64,000 bases of DNA from Fictibacillus aquaticus (GCF_002245695.1 NZ_NOII01000003.1:248001-312000), one strand, 5' to 3'; counted from the first letter of the stretch, positions 7,455-16,484 are shown. Translations and numbers: made by a program. The notes: generated by a model not told the origin, from the letters alone.

Positions 7455-8585
7455 TTATACAGTTTGAAGCGTTTTAGCTAGTGCTTCTTCAGCTGTCATG
7501 TACTCGTAGCCAAGGTCACGTGCAACTGCTTCGTAAGTAATCGCTCCGCCAGCAACGTTGAGTCCAAGCTTAAGAGCTGGGTTTTCAGCGATCGCGCGTG
7601 CAGCACCTTTGTTAGCGATTTGAAGCGCATAAGGAACAGTTACGTTTGTAAGCGCGATTGTAGATGTGCGCGGAACCGCACCAGGCATGTTAGCAACTGC
7701 ATAGTGAACAACGCCGTGCTTTTCATAAGTAGGGTTGTCGTGAGTTGTGATGCGGTCAACCGTTTCGAAAATTCCACCCTGGTCGATCGCAACGTCAACA
7801 ACAACAGATCCTGGCTTCATGCTCATGATCATTTCTTCTGTTACAAGCTTTGGCGCTTTTGCTCCTGGGATAAGAACAGCACCAATTACTAGGTCAGACT
7901 CAGCAACTGCATCAGCAATGTTCATTGGTGAAGACATAAGCGTCTGGATGCTGTATCCGAAAATGTCGTCAAGCTGGCGAAGACGGTCTGGGCTAAGGTC
8001 GATGATCGTTACATCTGCACCAAGTCCTGCAGCAACTTTTGCTGCGTTTGTTCCTACAACACCGCCGCCGATTACAGTAACTTTACCGCGCTTAACGCCT
8101 GGTACTCCTCCAAGAAGGATTCCCATTCCACCTTTTGGCTTTTCAAGGAACTGTGCACCGATTTGTGCAGACATGCGTCCAGCAACTTCGCTCATTGGTG
8201 TTAGAAGCGGAAGTGTGCGGTTGTGCTCAACAGTCTCGTAAGCAATCGCTGTTACACCGTTCTCTGTAAGTGCTTTTGCCAATGCAGGCTCAGCAGCCAA
8301 GTGAAGGTATGTAAACAAGATAAGTCCTTGACGGAAGTAAGTGTACTCAGACGCCAACGGTTCTTTAACTTTCATGACCATTTCAGCTGCCCATACGTCT
8401 GCTGCAGTGTCGATCAGCTTCGCGCCAGCTGCTGCGTAATCTTCGTTTGTAAATCCGCTGCCAAGTCCAGCATTTGTTTCTACTAATACTTCATGTCCAG
8501 CTGCAGTAAGAGCTACTACACCAGATGGCGTGATTGCCACGCGGTTTTCGTTATTTTTAATTTCCTTAGGAATCCCGATAATCAT
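7455..8585 (-). CDS. ald: Alanine dehydrogenase
   Basis: 376 residues. It catalyses NAD-dependent interconversion of L-alanine and pyruvate plus ammonia, and supports growth on alanine and sporulation. Family marks: N-terminal [31 protein letters not shown], the NAD-binding [15 protein letters not shown] with a following acidic IDLS, and [13 protein letters not shown]. Length is typical. A strong AGGAGG site precedes the ATG. The regulator gene adeR lies immediately upstream on the same strand, as in B. subtilis. A weak -35 suggests dependence on an activator, and a perfect cre match lies downstream of the -10. Confidence 0.97.
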   Translation of the reverse strand: MIIGIPKEIKNNENRVAITPSGVVALTAAGHEVLVETNAGLGSGFTNEDYAAAGAKLIDTAADVWAAEMVMKVKEPLASEYTYFRQGLILFTYLHLAAEPALAKALTENGVTAIAYETVEHNRTLPLLTPMSEVAGRMSAQIGAQFLEKPKGGMGILLGGVPGVKRGKVTVIGGGVVGTNAAKVAAGLGADVTIIDLSPDRLRQLDDIFGYSIQTLMSSPMNIADAVAESDLVIGAVLIPGAKAPKLVTEEMIMSMKPGSVVVDVAIDQGGIFETVDRITTHDNPTYEKHGVVHYAVANMPGAVPRTSTIALTNVTVPYALQIANKGAARAIAENPALKLGLNVAGGAITYEAVARDLGYEYMTAEEALAKTLQTV

Positions 8586-8616
8586 TGATAAAAACCTCCT
8601 GTGTGAAGCGCTGTTT

Positions 8617-8631
8617 TGAGTGCGCTTTCAT
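8617..8631 (-). promoter_or_regulatory. CcpA binding site (cre) in the ald leader
   Basis: Minus-strand ATGAAAGCGCACTCA matches WTGNAANCGNWNNCW at every fixed position. It lies between the putative -10 (TATACT, 8644-8649) and the start codon, a position typical of repression. Confidence 0.65.
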
Positions 8632-8643
8632 TACTATGAAATC

Positions 8644-8649
8644 AGTATA
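8644..8649 (-). promoter_or_regulatory. Putative -10 of ald promoter
   Basis: TATACT on the minus strand, about 60 bases before the ATG, with no good -35. This fits an activator-dependent promoter. Confidence 0.4.
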
Positions 8650-8831
8650 TCTGCTGTCTCGTGGAAAATCTTTGTTAGAAAAAAAGAAAGTTATATGCGG
8701 CGTTTGTGGAATTTCACAAATGGAGTTCCTGAAATTTGGATGTGACTTGAATTGTGGTTTATAGAAACATACAAGGGTTTAAATTGTAAGTGTTCATTCA
8801 AGATGTACAAAATGGGGTGAATGTCTTTTTC

Positions 8832-8845
8832 GAGTACCGTACCCC
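8832..8845. repeat. GGGGTACGGTAC repeat, single arm
   Basis: On the minus strand it reads GGGGTACGGTACTC, seven bases past the adeR terminator T-run. It shares the form TTCGAGTACCGTACCCC with the copy at 57886. A possible decayed partner (GGGGTGAATGTC) lies at about 8815. Confidence 0.65.
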
Positions 8846-8851
8846 ATAAGA

Positions 8852-8898
8852 GAAAAAACAAAAAACCTCAAGATCAGAAGAGTTTTCTGATCTTGAGG
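8852..8898 (-). terminator. Terminator overlapping the adeR stop codon
   Basis: A perfect 14-bp stem (8866-8879 with 8885-8898) is followed on the minus strand by a T-rich tract. The last codons and the stop codon of adeR (8874-8876) lie inside the hairpin. Confidence 0.85.
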
Positions 8899-10100
8899 TC
8901 GATCATGAGCATGATTTTCTGCTCTGGGCTTTTGAGGTTGAGGGTTGTGATCTCGGTTATTCGCTTCAGGCGGTACATGAGGGTGTTGATGTGTATGTGC
9001 AGGTGTTCTGCGGCGTGGTGCTGGTTTTCGTCGCAATTCAAGTACGTTTCAAGCGTTTCGTAAAGATTGGTTCGGTGCATCTTATCGTATTCCTGAAGCT
9101 TTACGAGCACTTCATTCTCGTATCCGTCACGAGTCTGTTTTTCTCGGATAACATCAAGGAACTGGTAGATGCCAAGATCTTTGTAGCCGTAAAGGCTGAG
9201 TGTATCCGCGCCGAATTTATCTTGTATCGACAAGACGTTCAATGCTTCTTTGTAGCTTTTTTCGGTCTGATCGAACCGGCTGATCAGGCTGCCGTATGCG
9301 GCTTTTACATTCGTGATGGAAAAGCGCTCTTCCATGTGTGTGAAACAGGTGCTAATGAACTCCTGTATCGTCTGCTCATGTTGATCTTTTTGGTTCGAGC
9401 TCACAAGAAGGATCATCTGCTGTCCGTCTGCGGCTGCAAGGAGCACGCGGATGCGCTGGTGAACAACAGCTAGGTACAAAATATCCTTCTCACGTGCATC
9501 AGTTACTTCATCTTCAAACTGAAGAATCATGACGGAGACAGGGAGAGTTGGCAGGATCGAGATCTCCTGAAACTTCTCCAAAATGCGTTCTTCAGACGGA
9601 TGATTGCCAGTGAGAAGCTTCCATAGAAACTCCTGCTGATTTTCCTGCTTCTTTTTCGTCCCCATCTGATGCTGCAGCAGCTGGCTGCGGGCCGCCTGTG
9701 CGGCCTGCTTCAGCACTTCGAGATCGTCCTCGTCCAGCTTCTTGTTGATTTCGAGCACCCAAATATAGCCGAGCACTTCTTCATTTTTACGTATGGAAAC
9801 GGCCACACGATCGCCGAGGCCGACTTGATTGATCGACTTCACGCGCAGCGGATCACCGCTCTTTTGCAGTGTCGGGATGACGCCATCCTTCCAGAGGCTG
9901 TTGATAACCTTTTCAGGCACGCGTCTTCCTATAATCGTCGCGATGCGTGCGGGGTCAGTACTGTCTTCGTGTGTGCTGTAGGCGAGGAGGCGGTGGTTGC
10001 GGTCCTCGATCGTCACCGGACAGTCGAGCACGTCGCTGATCCGGTCAGCCAAGTTCTCGAGGCTTCCGAACGTGCCTTTAAAATGCTCAGTCTGCTTCAT
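8874..10100 (-). CDS. adeR: PucR-family transcriptional activator of ald (AdeR type)
   Basis: 408 residues. The N-terminal ~130 residues form a sensory domain (DRISDVLDCPVTIEDRNHRLLAYS), the middle is the CdaR GGDEF-like domain, and the C-terminus is a PucR helix-turn-helix (YLNCDENQHHAAEHLHIHINTLMYRLKRI). B. subtilis AdeR (YukF) has this architecture, lies next to ald and activates it in response to alanine. The same neighbourhood here makes that role likely. The gene is divergent from the M3 peptidase gene. The stop codon is buried in the terminator hairpin. Confidence 0.87.
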   Translation of the reverse strand: MKQTEHFKGTFGSLENLADRISDVLDCPVTIEDRNHRLLAYSTHEDSTDPARIATIIGRRVPEKVINSLWKDGVIPTLQKSGDPLRVKSINQVGLGDRVAVSIRKNEEVLGYIWVLEINKKLDEDDLEVLKQAAQAARSQLLQHQMGTKKKQENQQEFLWKLLTGNHPSEERILEKFQEISILPTLPVSVMILQFEDEVTDAREKDILYLAVVHQRIRVLLAAADGQQMILLVSSNQKDQHEQTIQEFISTCFTHMEERFSITNVKAAYGSLISRFDQTEKSYKEALNVLSIQDKFGADTLSLYGYKDLGIYQFLDVIREKQTRDGYENEVLVKLQEYDKMHRTNLYETLETYLNCDENQHHAAEHLHIHINTLMYRLKRITEITTLNLKSPEQKIMLMIDLKIRKLF

Positions 10101-10211
10101 GTTATCTCCGTCCTTGTTGGTTCATACCGTTATCATAACAATATCAATTTTAAAAAGGAATATGGGAGGCTTTGGAGAATTGATTATTGGGAGAAAAAGG
10201 AGGATTACACG

Positions 10212-11903
10212 ATGAAATTTAATCAATTTTCATATAGCAGGCCAGATATGGATGATCTGAAAAAGCAATTTGAAGGGCTGTTGAATCGTTTTGAAACAGC
10301 TGGTTCGTTTGAGGAGCAGATCACGGCGATGAACCATATTTCCGAGCTGCGGAGCTCCTTTGAATGTCAGGCCCGCATCGCGAGAACCCGATATACAATT
10401 AACACCGCGGATGATTTTTATAAAAAAGAACAGGGATTCATGGACGAGAACCTGCCTGTTTACCAAGGGATGATTAAACGGTTTTATGAGGCGCTCGTAA
10501 AGTCTAGTTATAAAAAAGAGTTAGAGCAAAAGCATGGCACTCAGCTGCTAAAGCTGGCTGATCTGCGTGTGAAAACATACAGCGATGAGGTGCTGGAGGA
10601 TTTAAAACAGGAAAATAAGCTGACGAGCGAATATGTGAACCTTGTGGCGTCTGCTAAAATTCCGTTTGAAGGAGGCGAACTTACTCTTTCTCAGCTCTCG
10701 CCTTATATACAGTCAGCAGACCGGGAAACAAGAAAGAAAGCGTTCTTGGCGAGCAACGGATTTTACAGTCAGCATCAAGTTCAGTTTGATGAGATTTATG
10801 ACAAGCTTGTTAAACTGCGTGCCGGCATCGCAAGAAAACTAGGATACAAAAACTTCGTCGAGCTTGGCTATGACCGGATGAGCCGGACAGATTATAATGC
10901 AGCGGACGTGAAGGTATTCCGCGATCAAGTGAAAAATGTGATCGTACCGCTCTGCACAGAGCTGAAAAAGAAACAGCACGAACGCATTGGCACGCCTGAA
11001 TTTTATTATTATGATGAAACGTTCCAATTCCCAGACGGCAACCCGAAACCGCAGGGAGATAGTGATTGGATCGTAGAAAAGGCACAGAAGGTGTTTGAGG
11101 AACTGTCGAGTGAGACAGGCGAGTTTTTCGCGTTTATGACCGAGAACGAGCTGATGGATCTTGGCAGCAAAAAAGGGAAGGCGGCAGGAGGCTATTGCAC
11201 GTATTTCAGCACATATCAGTCGCCGTTCATCTTCACGAACTTCAATGGTACAGACAATGATGTAAGGGTGCTGCTGCACGAGATCGGCCACGCATACCAG
11301 ATGCATTCAAGCCGCGGGTATGAAGTGCCGGAATATCAGTTCCCGACACTTGAAGCGTGCGAGATCCATTCGATGAGCATGGAGTTCTTGACGTATCCTT
11401 CCATGAAAGAGCTGTTTGAGGGAGACACAGATAAGTATCTGTATTCTCACCTGACGGGTGCTGTCGAGTTTATTCCGTACGGTGTAGCGGTCGATGAGTT
11501 CCAGCACTTCGTATATGAAAATCCAGATGCAACGCCAGAGGAGCGCAGGCAGGAATGGAGCCGTTTAGAGAAGGTTTATCTGCCGCACCGCGACTTTGCA
11601 GGACTACAGTACCTCGAGAACGGCGGGTTCTGGCAGCGCCAGGGTCACATTTATAAGTCACCGTTCTATTATATCGACTACACGCTCGCCCAAATCTGCG
11701 CACTGCAGTTCTGGAAGCGTTCGGTCGAAGATGCAGATGGCGCCTGGAAAGACTACGACCGCTTATGCAAGCTTGGCGGAAGCTTGCCGTTTACCGCTTT
11801 AGTAAAAGAAGCAGGGCTGAAATCGCCTTTTACAGATGGTTGTGTGGCGGAAGTGATCGAGGAAGTCAGGAGCTTTCTTGGGACTGAGGCAGCAATGAAA
11901 TAA
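10212..11903 (+). CDS. M3-family oligoendopeptidase (zinc metallopeptidase)
   Basis: 563 residues from the ATG at 10212, eight bases after AGGAGG; the open frame extends upstream only as a shadow of adeR. It cleaves short peptides in the cytoplasm. The zinc motif HEIGH sits in VLLHEIGHAYQMH (about residue 357), with the third ligand in EACEIHSMSMEFL about 25 residues on, as in PepF and Pz-peptidase. The rest is helical, as expected for the thimet-oligopeptidase fold. Length is typical of PepF-like enzymes. Transcribed alone, with a hairpin terminator. Confidence 0.92.
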   Translation: MKFNQFSYSRPDMDDLKKQFEGLLNRFETAGSFEEQITAMNHISELRSSFECQARIARTRYTINTADDFYKKEQGFMDENLPVYQGMIKRFYEALVKSSYKKELEQKHGTQLLKLADLRVKTYSDEVLEDLKQENKLTSEYVNLVASAKIPFEGGELTLSQLSPYIQSADRETRKKAFLASNGFYSQHQVQFDEIYDKLVKLRAGIARKLGYKNFVELGYDRMSRTDYNAADVKVFRDQVKNVIVPLCTELKKKQHERIGTPEFYYYDETFQFPDGNPKPQGDSDWIVEKAQKVFEELSSETGEFFAFMTENELMDLGSKKGKAAGGYCTYFSTYQSPFIFTNFNGTDNDVRVLLHEIGHAYQMHSSRGYEVPEYQFPTLEACEIHSMSMEFLTYPSMKELFEGDTDKYLYSHLTGAVEFIPYGVAVDEFQHFVYENPDATPEERRQEWSRLEKVYLPHRDFAGLQYLENGGFWQRQGHIYKSPFYYIDYTLAQICALQFWKRSVEDADGAWKDYDRLCKLGGSLPFTALVKEAGLKSPFTDGCVAEVIEEVRSFLGTEAAMK

Positions 11904-11915
11904 ACAGATTTGAAG

Positions 11916-11954
11916 CAGCTTCTTCCTTAAGTCAAATGGGAGAAGCTGTTTTAT
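11916..11954 (+). terminator. Terminator after the oligoendopeptidase gene
   Basis: CAGCTTCT pairs with AGAAGCTG; TTTTATT follows. Confidence 0.65.
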
Positions 11955-11970
11955 TGGGGAGGAAGAAAAC

Positions 11971-12252
11971 ATGAAGTCTAATATAAGCAGATGGTCTATG
12001 TACCTTAGTGCAGCGGGGGTGCTGTTGGCGGTATTACCATTTATTGTTCCGAATAAGCTAGCTGTTAACATTTATTATCTGTTTTATGGCGGTATTGTTT
12101 TGTATGCAGCAGGCTGGGTTCTCAGCATCGCTGCATTTTGGAAAAAAGAGAGCAGCAGGGCGATGGATTTTATTATCTTTTCACCGGTTGTTCTTGGTGT
12201 AGCGGCGATGGCGAGTTTACTTTTACTTGCTTATGGAATCGGCGAAAAGTGA
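11971..12252 (+). CDS. Small membrane protein, unknown
   Basis: 93 residues with three hydrophobic helices (about 10-28, 33-55 and 68-88) and short polar loops. GGGGAGGAAG precedes the ATG. No motif or family is recognised. It begins a run of three small membrane-protein genes up to 13162, which may be one transcript. Confidence 0.7.
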   Translation: MKSNISRWSMYLSAAGVLLAVLPFIVPNKLAVNIYYLFYGGIVLYAAGWVLSIAAFWKKESSRAMDFIIFSPVVLGVAAMASLLLLAYGIGEK

Positions 12253-12328
12253 CTTAGTTTGTTCATTTTTAAATTCCCGGCTTGTTTGGTAAAATGGGGA
12301 GTATATCCCTGTTAAAGGAGAAATGAAA

Positions 12329-12859
12329 ATGAATGAAACGAAGCAGCGCAATTATACGCCGCTTATTATCGGGCTTTCGATTGCCATAAATGTACTTGTT
12401 GCCGTACTTTTTTTCTTGCCAGAATACGAGGGGGAAATCGCGTTTGACGTGACGCTTTTGCCGCGCCTGAACGCCATTTTTAACAGCTTTACGTTCGTAT
12501 TCCTGCTTGCCGCTCTTTATTTTATTAAGTTGAAAAACATTACCCTGCACAAACGCTTTATCTTTGCGGCGTTCACTTCAACAACGCTGTTCCTTCTGTC
12601 GTATGTGACGTATCACTATCTGACTGAATCAACGAAATACGGCGGCGAAGGTCCGCTGAAATACATTTACTTCTTTATCCTGCTGACGCACATCCTGCTT
12701 GCGATCGTCATCGTGCCGCTGGCGCTGATCACGGTAACGCGCGGACTGAACATGCAGGTGGAAAAACACCGCAAGATCGCGCGCTGGACGATGCCTCTAT
12801 GGCTGTATGTGAGTCTTACGGGCGTAATTGTTTATCTCCTGATTTCACCGTATTATTGA
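12329..12859 (+). CDS. yozB: DUF420 membrane protein (YozB-like)
   Basis: 176 residues. The ATG at 12329 is eight bases from AAAGGAG; the ATG at 12323 is too close. There are five membrane helices. Conserved histidines of DUF420 sit in ITLHKRFIFAAF, VTYHYLTES, FFILLTHILLAI and EKHRKIARWTMPLWLYVSLTGVIVYLL. DUF420 proteins are linked to terminal-oxidase assembly in some Firmicutes; that role is from memory and is not shown here. It sits between two other small membrane-protein genes. Confidence 0.82.
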   Translation: MNETKQRNYTPLIIGLSIAINVLVAVLFFLPEYEGEIAFDVTLLPRLNAIFNSFTFVFLLAALYFIKLKNITLHKRFIFAAFTSTTLFLLSYVTYHYLTESTKYGGEGPLKYIYFFILLTHILLAIVIVPLALITVTRGLNMQVEKHRKIARWTMPLWLYVSLTGVIVYLLISPYY

Positions 12860-12874
12860 TGAGGAGCAGCTGAT

Positions 12875-13162
12875 ATGGATTGGTTCATGCTCGTGATGAG
12901 TGTCGTGCTGTTTGGGTTAGGTGCTGCGGCGGTTGTATACAGCTGGCGTTACAGCTCTGTGCATCATGAAAAAGCAAAGCGTGAAGGGGTTTCTTCGCCC
13001 GGTACTTCAGACAGCATCCTCGGAGCTGTGTTTGAGTTGATTCTCGTGTTCTTTTTTGACTTATTGCTCCGATTCCTCCCGTTGTGGATGGTGAAGCTAT
13101 TCATTTTTCTCGCGGGAGCAGGATTCATCTATCTTGCATATCTGGCGTTTTTGGAAGTATAG
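12875..13162 (+). CDS. Small membrane protein, unknown
   Basis: 95 residues starting 15 bases after the DUF420 gene with GAGGAGC as ribosome site, so probably co-transcribed. Helices at about 4-24, 48-68 and 72-92 flank a polar loop (residues 25-45). The family is not recognised. It is closed by an intrinsic terminator. Confidence 0.68.
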   Translation: MDWFMLVMSVVLFGLGAAAVVYSWRYSSVHHEKAKREGVSSPGTSDSILGAVFELILVFFFDLLLRFLPLWMVKLFIFLAGAGFIYLAYLAFLEV

Positions 13163-13168
13163 GCTCAT

Positions 13169-13201
13169 AGACCGCCTCGTGCGGTTTGTGGGTCTTTTTT
13201 T
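13169..13201 (+). terminator. Terminator of the membrane-protein cluster
   Basis: AGACC/GGTCT outer stem with a CCGC/GCGG alternative, followed by T7. Confidence 0.75.
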
Positions 13202-13236
13202 GATAGGAATGGAGCCCCTAGCCGCTGCTGTGTGCT

Positions 13237-13409
13237 GCAATTAAATTGATGCCTGAGTGAATAAAAGCGACGGGATGCAAACAAGCATACCGGCGCGCAA
13301 ATAAATTTCAAGTGCTGCAAATAGAACGCTCTGAATAGCAAATAAAACTCTAAGATTCGCAAATAAATCTCCCAGAATTGCAAATAACATCTCCAAATTC
13401 GCAAATAAA
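13237..13409 (+). repeat. GCAAATAAA array, nine sites at 20-21 bp spacing
   Basis: The 9-mer GCAAATAAA or close variants begin at 13237, 13257, 13277, 13297, 13317, 13338, 13359, 13380 and 13401. The 11-12 bp between copies are not conserved. Copies decay towards the left edge (GCAATTAAA, GTGAATAAA, GCAAACAAG). The array lies between convergent genes, 36 bp beyond a terminator. Confidence 0.8.
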
Positions 13410-13427
13410 CAAAAACGATATGATTAG

Positions 13428-14042
13428 TTAATAAGCGATTCCAACTCGTTTGCCGATATGAAGACCTTCTGCGAGGCATCTGTAGGCAAATTCGGATGTA
13501 TCGCCGGTCGATATGCTCGATCCGCCTTCTGGCAGGCGGTCTTCTTCCATACGATACGTTCCTGTAGCAGGGCCTTCTGGCAGATAAGTCGGGCAGACAA
13601 TCGTCCAGTCTAAACCCGACTTACGCAGCGATTCATATACTGCTCGGTGCTCCTCAGCCGCCCTTGTCAGCTTCCGCCTGCTCTCCGAAGATTCATAGCG
13701 CAATAGGTGAGGCTCTGTGCGGCTTTGGAGGATTCCTGCCGTTCCGATCGTGACGATTCTCTTTATCTTTTTCTCTTCCATCGCTTCAATAATGAGAGGC
13801 ATGGCTTGAGAGAGGAGGTCGCCGCCGTCGGTTGAGAGCGCGCTGACTACCGCATCGCAGTTTTCCATTGCATTCAATAAATCCTGTTTGCTCCGGGCGT
13901 CTCCTTCCACAATATCTATTAACTCACCAGAAAGCTTGTCTTTATCTCGGACAAGCACGGAAATTTCATGGCTGTTTTCTTGCAACAGTTTTAAAATGGC
14001 AGAACCAGTTCGACCGGTCGAGCCTAAAAGGCAGATTTTCAT
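13428..14042 (-). CDS. NAD(P)-binding Rossmann protein (NmrA/SDR-a5 type epimerase family)
   Basis: 204 residues from the ATG at 14042, behind AAAGGAG; longer in-frame starts lack a ribosome site. The dinucleotide-binding motif is LLGSTGRTGSAIL at residues 4-16. DAVVSALS lies at the end of strand 4, and RKSGLDWTIVCPTYLPEGPATG is the typical NAD(P)H-binding tail of the YwnB/flavin-reductase-like group, which usually lacks the catalytic Y-x-x-x-K. Substrate unknown. Convergent with the membrane-protein cluster; the GCAAATAAA array lies just beyond its stop. Confidence 0.82.
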   Translation of the reverse strand: MKICLLGSTGRTGSAILKLLQENSHEISVLVRDKDKLSGELIDIVEGDARSKQDLLNAMENCDAVVSALSTDGGDLLSQAMPLIIEAMEEKKIKRIVTIGTAGILQSRTEPHLLRYESSESRRKLTRAAEEHRAVYESLRKSGLDWTIVCPTYLPEGPATGTYRMEEDRLPEGGSSISTGDTSEFAYRCLAEGLHIGKRVGIAY

Positions 14043-14193
14043 GGCTGCAGCTCCTTTAAATAATCGTATACGGAAGTTGTTCTTTATTTTATCATGGAAA
14101 TTACACATTGATTTATTTTCAAATTCCAACAATTTTCGGAAGGAATTGACAAAGTTTTTGCAGAAAAGGTATAGGACTTAAGGAGAGATCAGC

Positions 14194-14592
14194 ATGAAAT
14201 ACGTGAAATATATTTTATTCGTTCTGCTTGCCAGCTTGATTGCTGGATGCGGGAACGATCATCAGGGCTTAAGTGAAGTTGATTCTGAAAAAGAAGAGCA
14301 TGCTGAACATAAGCCTTTTCTTGAAGCGAGTGCGGAAGTAAAGGGACGTGAAGCTTTAATAAAAGTAAAAACTGATATGGAGATTTCAAAGAAAAAGTTC
14401 GGTAAACAGAGAAAGCACGGACAGGGGCATATCCATATGTATGTGGATCAAGGTGAGAAGCAGGGGGTTACCTCGAGCCCGATTTTGCTGGAGAATCTGT
14501 CACCTGGACAGCATGAGGTCAAAATTTCGCTTCATAATAACGATCATACACCGTATGATGTGACTGAAAAGCTGACTTTTACAATAAAATAA
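14194..14592 (+). CDS. Lipoprotein with a DUF4399-like histidine-containing domain
   Basis: 132 residues. Lipobox LIAGC (Cys 19) follows a short signal sequence. The outer domain holds GHIHMYVDQG and SPGQHEVKISLHNNDHTP, a pattern of paired histidines seen in DUF4399/YtkA-like extracellular domains; metal binding is plausible but unproven. GGAGAG precedes the ATG. It sits 24 bases upstream of the GGDEF/HD-GYP gene on the same strand, so the two may be co-transcribed. Confidence 0.7.
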   Translation: MKYVKYILFVLLASLIAGCGNDHQGLSEVDSEKEEHAEHKPFLEASAEVKGREALIKVKTDMEISKKKFGKQRKHGQGHIHMYVDQGEKQGVTSSPILLENLSPGQHEVKISLHNNDHTPYDVTEKLTFTIK

Positions 14593-14616
14593 ACTCTTAC
14601 AATTAGGCGGGGGAAT

Positions 14617-16479
14617 ATGCTTCAACGTTTGAATTTGCCCAATAGAATTATCATCATGTTTTCTGCGGCTATTTTCGTTACAATAGCGGCGGTCATCGCG
14701 TATGATACATACAGCCTTCAGAGTGCAGTGAAAGAAACGTATGTGAGCCAGCTGAAGGGAATAACCACGACTATTAATGGGAGATATGAAGAGTCGCACG
14801 TAATTGAAGATGTGCAGCAGACATTCGATTATATAAAACATCGCGAAGATAAAGTTCTTATGCTGACACTGCATCTGTCGGAAAAGCAGGGAGACAGGGT
14901 CATGGCGTCTACAGACAGAGGCAACATTGGAAAACATACGCCTGGCGAGCTGAGGCCATCGTATAAAGATGGAAAAACGTTGATCGCCCATCTTAACAAT
15001 AAGAACGGTGAGCCATATGTACGGCTTGTTGCGCCGCTTATTGAGGACGGGTTGCCGATAGGAGCGATTGAGCTGCTGCTCGACTCGAGCGAAGAGCAGC
15101 TTATCGTACAGAAACAGCTTCAGAAGTCGATCATCGTCGGTATCACGATCGCCTTATTGCTGCTCTTTGTATTATGGTGGTTCATCCGCCGTCTGCTCGT
15201 CATGCCGCTGCTTCACCTGCAGCAGGCTGCTAAGGAAGTTGAAAACGGCAAGCCGTACAAGCCGGCATCATTGAAAGGAAGCCAGGAGATCATTCAAGTA
15301 GGCGAGGCTTTTAATGGAATGGTGACAAAGCTTGAGCAGCGGTATTTGGAAAGCATCACCGATCCTTTAACGGGTGTTTATAACAGTGCTTATTTTAAGC
15401 GGACACTAACTGCGGAAATAGAGAATACCCGCAAAAACGGCGGCTCTATGGTGCTTTTATTTTGTGACGTCGATAACTTTAAGATGCTGAACGACAGCGA
15501 AGGACATGTATATGGCGATGATGTTCTGAAGACGATCGCCGAAACGATTAAGGAAAACGTCCGCGACATCGATGTCGTATGCCGCTACGGCGGAGAGGAA
15601 TTTGTGATTATCCTGCCGGGGTGCACACAGGCAGAAGGACTGAAGATTGCTGAGAACATCCGCCAGATGGTCGCCATCTATGGCAGCCACAGCCTATTGT
15701 CGCCGGTCACGATCAGCATCGGTCTTGCGGCTTTTCCTAAAGATGCAGACGAGTCGACGCTTGTCCACATGGCTGACCGGGCCATGTATGCGGCCAAAAC
15801 GAACGGTAAAAATCTCGTGGTATCAGCAGGAGAGCTTTCACATTACAAAGAGCAGGAGTACAACCGCCGAAGGGTTCAGTCAAACTGGCACTTGAACACG
15901 ATCGTTTCCCTCGCACGGGCAGTGGAAGTGAAGGACTCCTACACACACAGCCACTCGGAAATGGTGTCCCGATATGCTTCAGCGATCGCCAGCACGATGG
16001 GGCTTCCGGATGAGGAAGTAAAAAAGGTCTCTGTTGCTGGCCTGCTTCATGATGTCGGAAAAGTCGGCATACCGGACAGCATTTTGAACAAAGAAGGCAA
16101 GCTGACGGATGAAGAATATGAGATAATGAAGGACCACCCGGTGCTGGGCTTTAACATTCTGTCGAGTGTTGAAGAGTTCCAGGATATTTTATCGTACGTG
16201 CTGTACCATCATGAAAGACCGGACGGCAGAGGCTATCCGGAGCAGCTTCGGGAGGAAGAAATCCCGCTCGGTGCGAGGATTATCGCTGTAGCGGATGCGT
16301 TTCATTCCATGGTGTCACAGCGTCCTTACCGCAAGAAGCCGCTGACAATAGACATGGCCATCGAAGAGCTGAAGCGCGGCAGAGGTTCGCAGTTTGATAA
16401 GGATGTTGTTGATCTTTTCTTGCCGATTATTGAAGAAATTAGAGAAGAAGAGCATAAGGAAGAGATCGCTGCTTATTAA
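14617..16479 (+). CDS. Membrane diguanylate cyclase/phosphodiesterase (HAMP-GGDEF-HD-GYP)
   Basis: 620 residues. The order is a TM helix (10-32), an extracytoplasmic sensor (about 33-170), a second TM (about 172-195), HAMP, GGDEF (about 245-405) and HD-GYP (about 425-610). The cyclase active-site loop is YGGEEF, a functional variant. An inhibitory RxxD site (RDID) lies at the usual distance before it. The phosphodiesterase has LLHDVGKVGIP (HD) and HHERPDGRGYP. Both catalytic motifs look intact, so the protein could make and destroy c-di-GMP in response to an external signal. A perfect-palindrome terminator follows. Confidence 0.93.
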   Translation: MLQRLNLPNRIIIMFSAAIFVTIAAVIAYDTYSLQSAVKETYVSQLKGITTTINGRYEESHVIEDVQQTFDYIKHREDKVLMLTLHLSEKQGDRVMASTDRGNIGKHTPGELRPSYKDGKTLIAHLNNKNGEPYVRLVAPLIEDGLPIGAIELLLDSSEEQLIVQKQLQKSIIVGITIALLLLFVLWWFIRRLLVMPLLHLQQAAKEVENGKPYKPASLKGSQEIIQVGEAFNGMVTKLEQRYLESITDPLTGVYNSAYFKRTLTAEIENTRKNGGSMVLLFCDVDNFKMLNDSEGHVYGDDVLKTIAETIKENVRDIDVVCRYGGEEFVIILPGCTQAEGLKIAENIRQMVAIYGSHSLLSPVTISIGLAAFPKDADESTLVHMADRAMYAAKTNGKNLVVSAGELSHYKEQEYNRRRVQSNWHLNTIVSLARAVEVKDSYTHSHSEMVSRYASAIASTMGLPDEEVKKVSVAGLLHDVGKVGIPDSILNKEGKLTDEEYEIMKDHPVLGFNILSSVEEFQDILSYVLYHHERPDGRGYPEQLREEEIPLGARIIAVADAFHSMVSQRPYRKKPLTIDMAIEELKRGRGSQFDKDVVDLFLPIIEEIREEEHKEEIAAY

Positions 16480-16484
16480 AATGG

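Noticed and set aside
9669-10211. N-terminal extension of the M3 peptidase frame
   Set aside because: The open frame over this stretch is the antisense shadow of adeR. The peptidase has AGGAGG and ATG at 10198-10214.
13237-13409. CRISPR array
   Set aside because: The repeat unit is only 9 bp, spacers 11-12 bp, and no cas gene is in the window.
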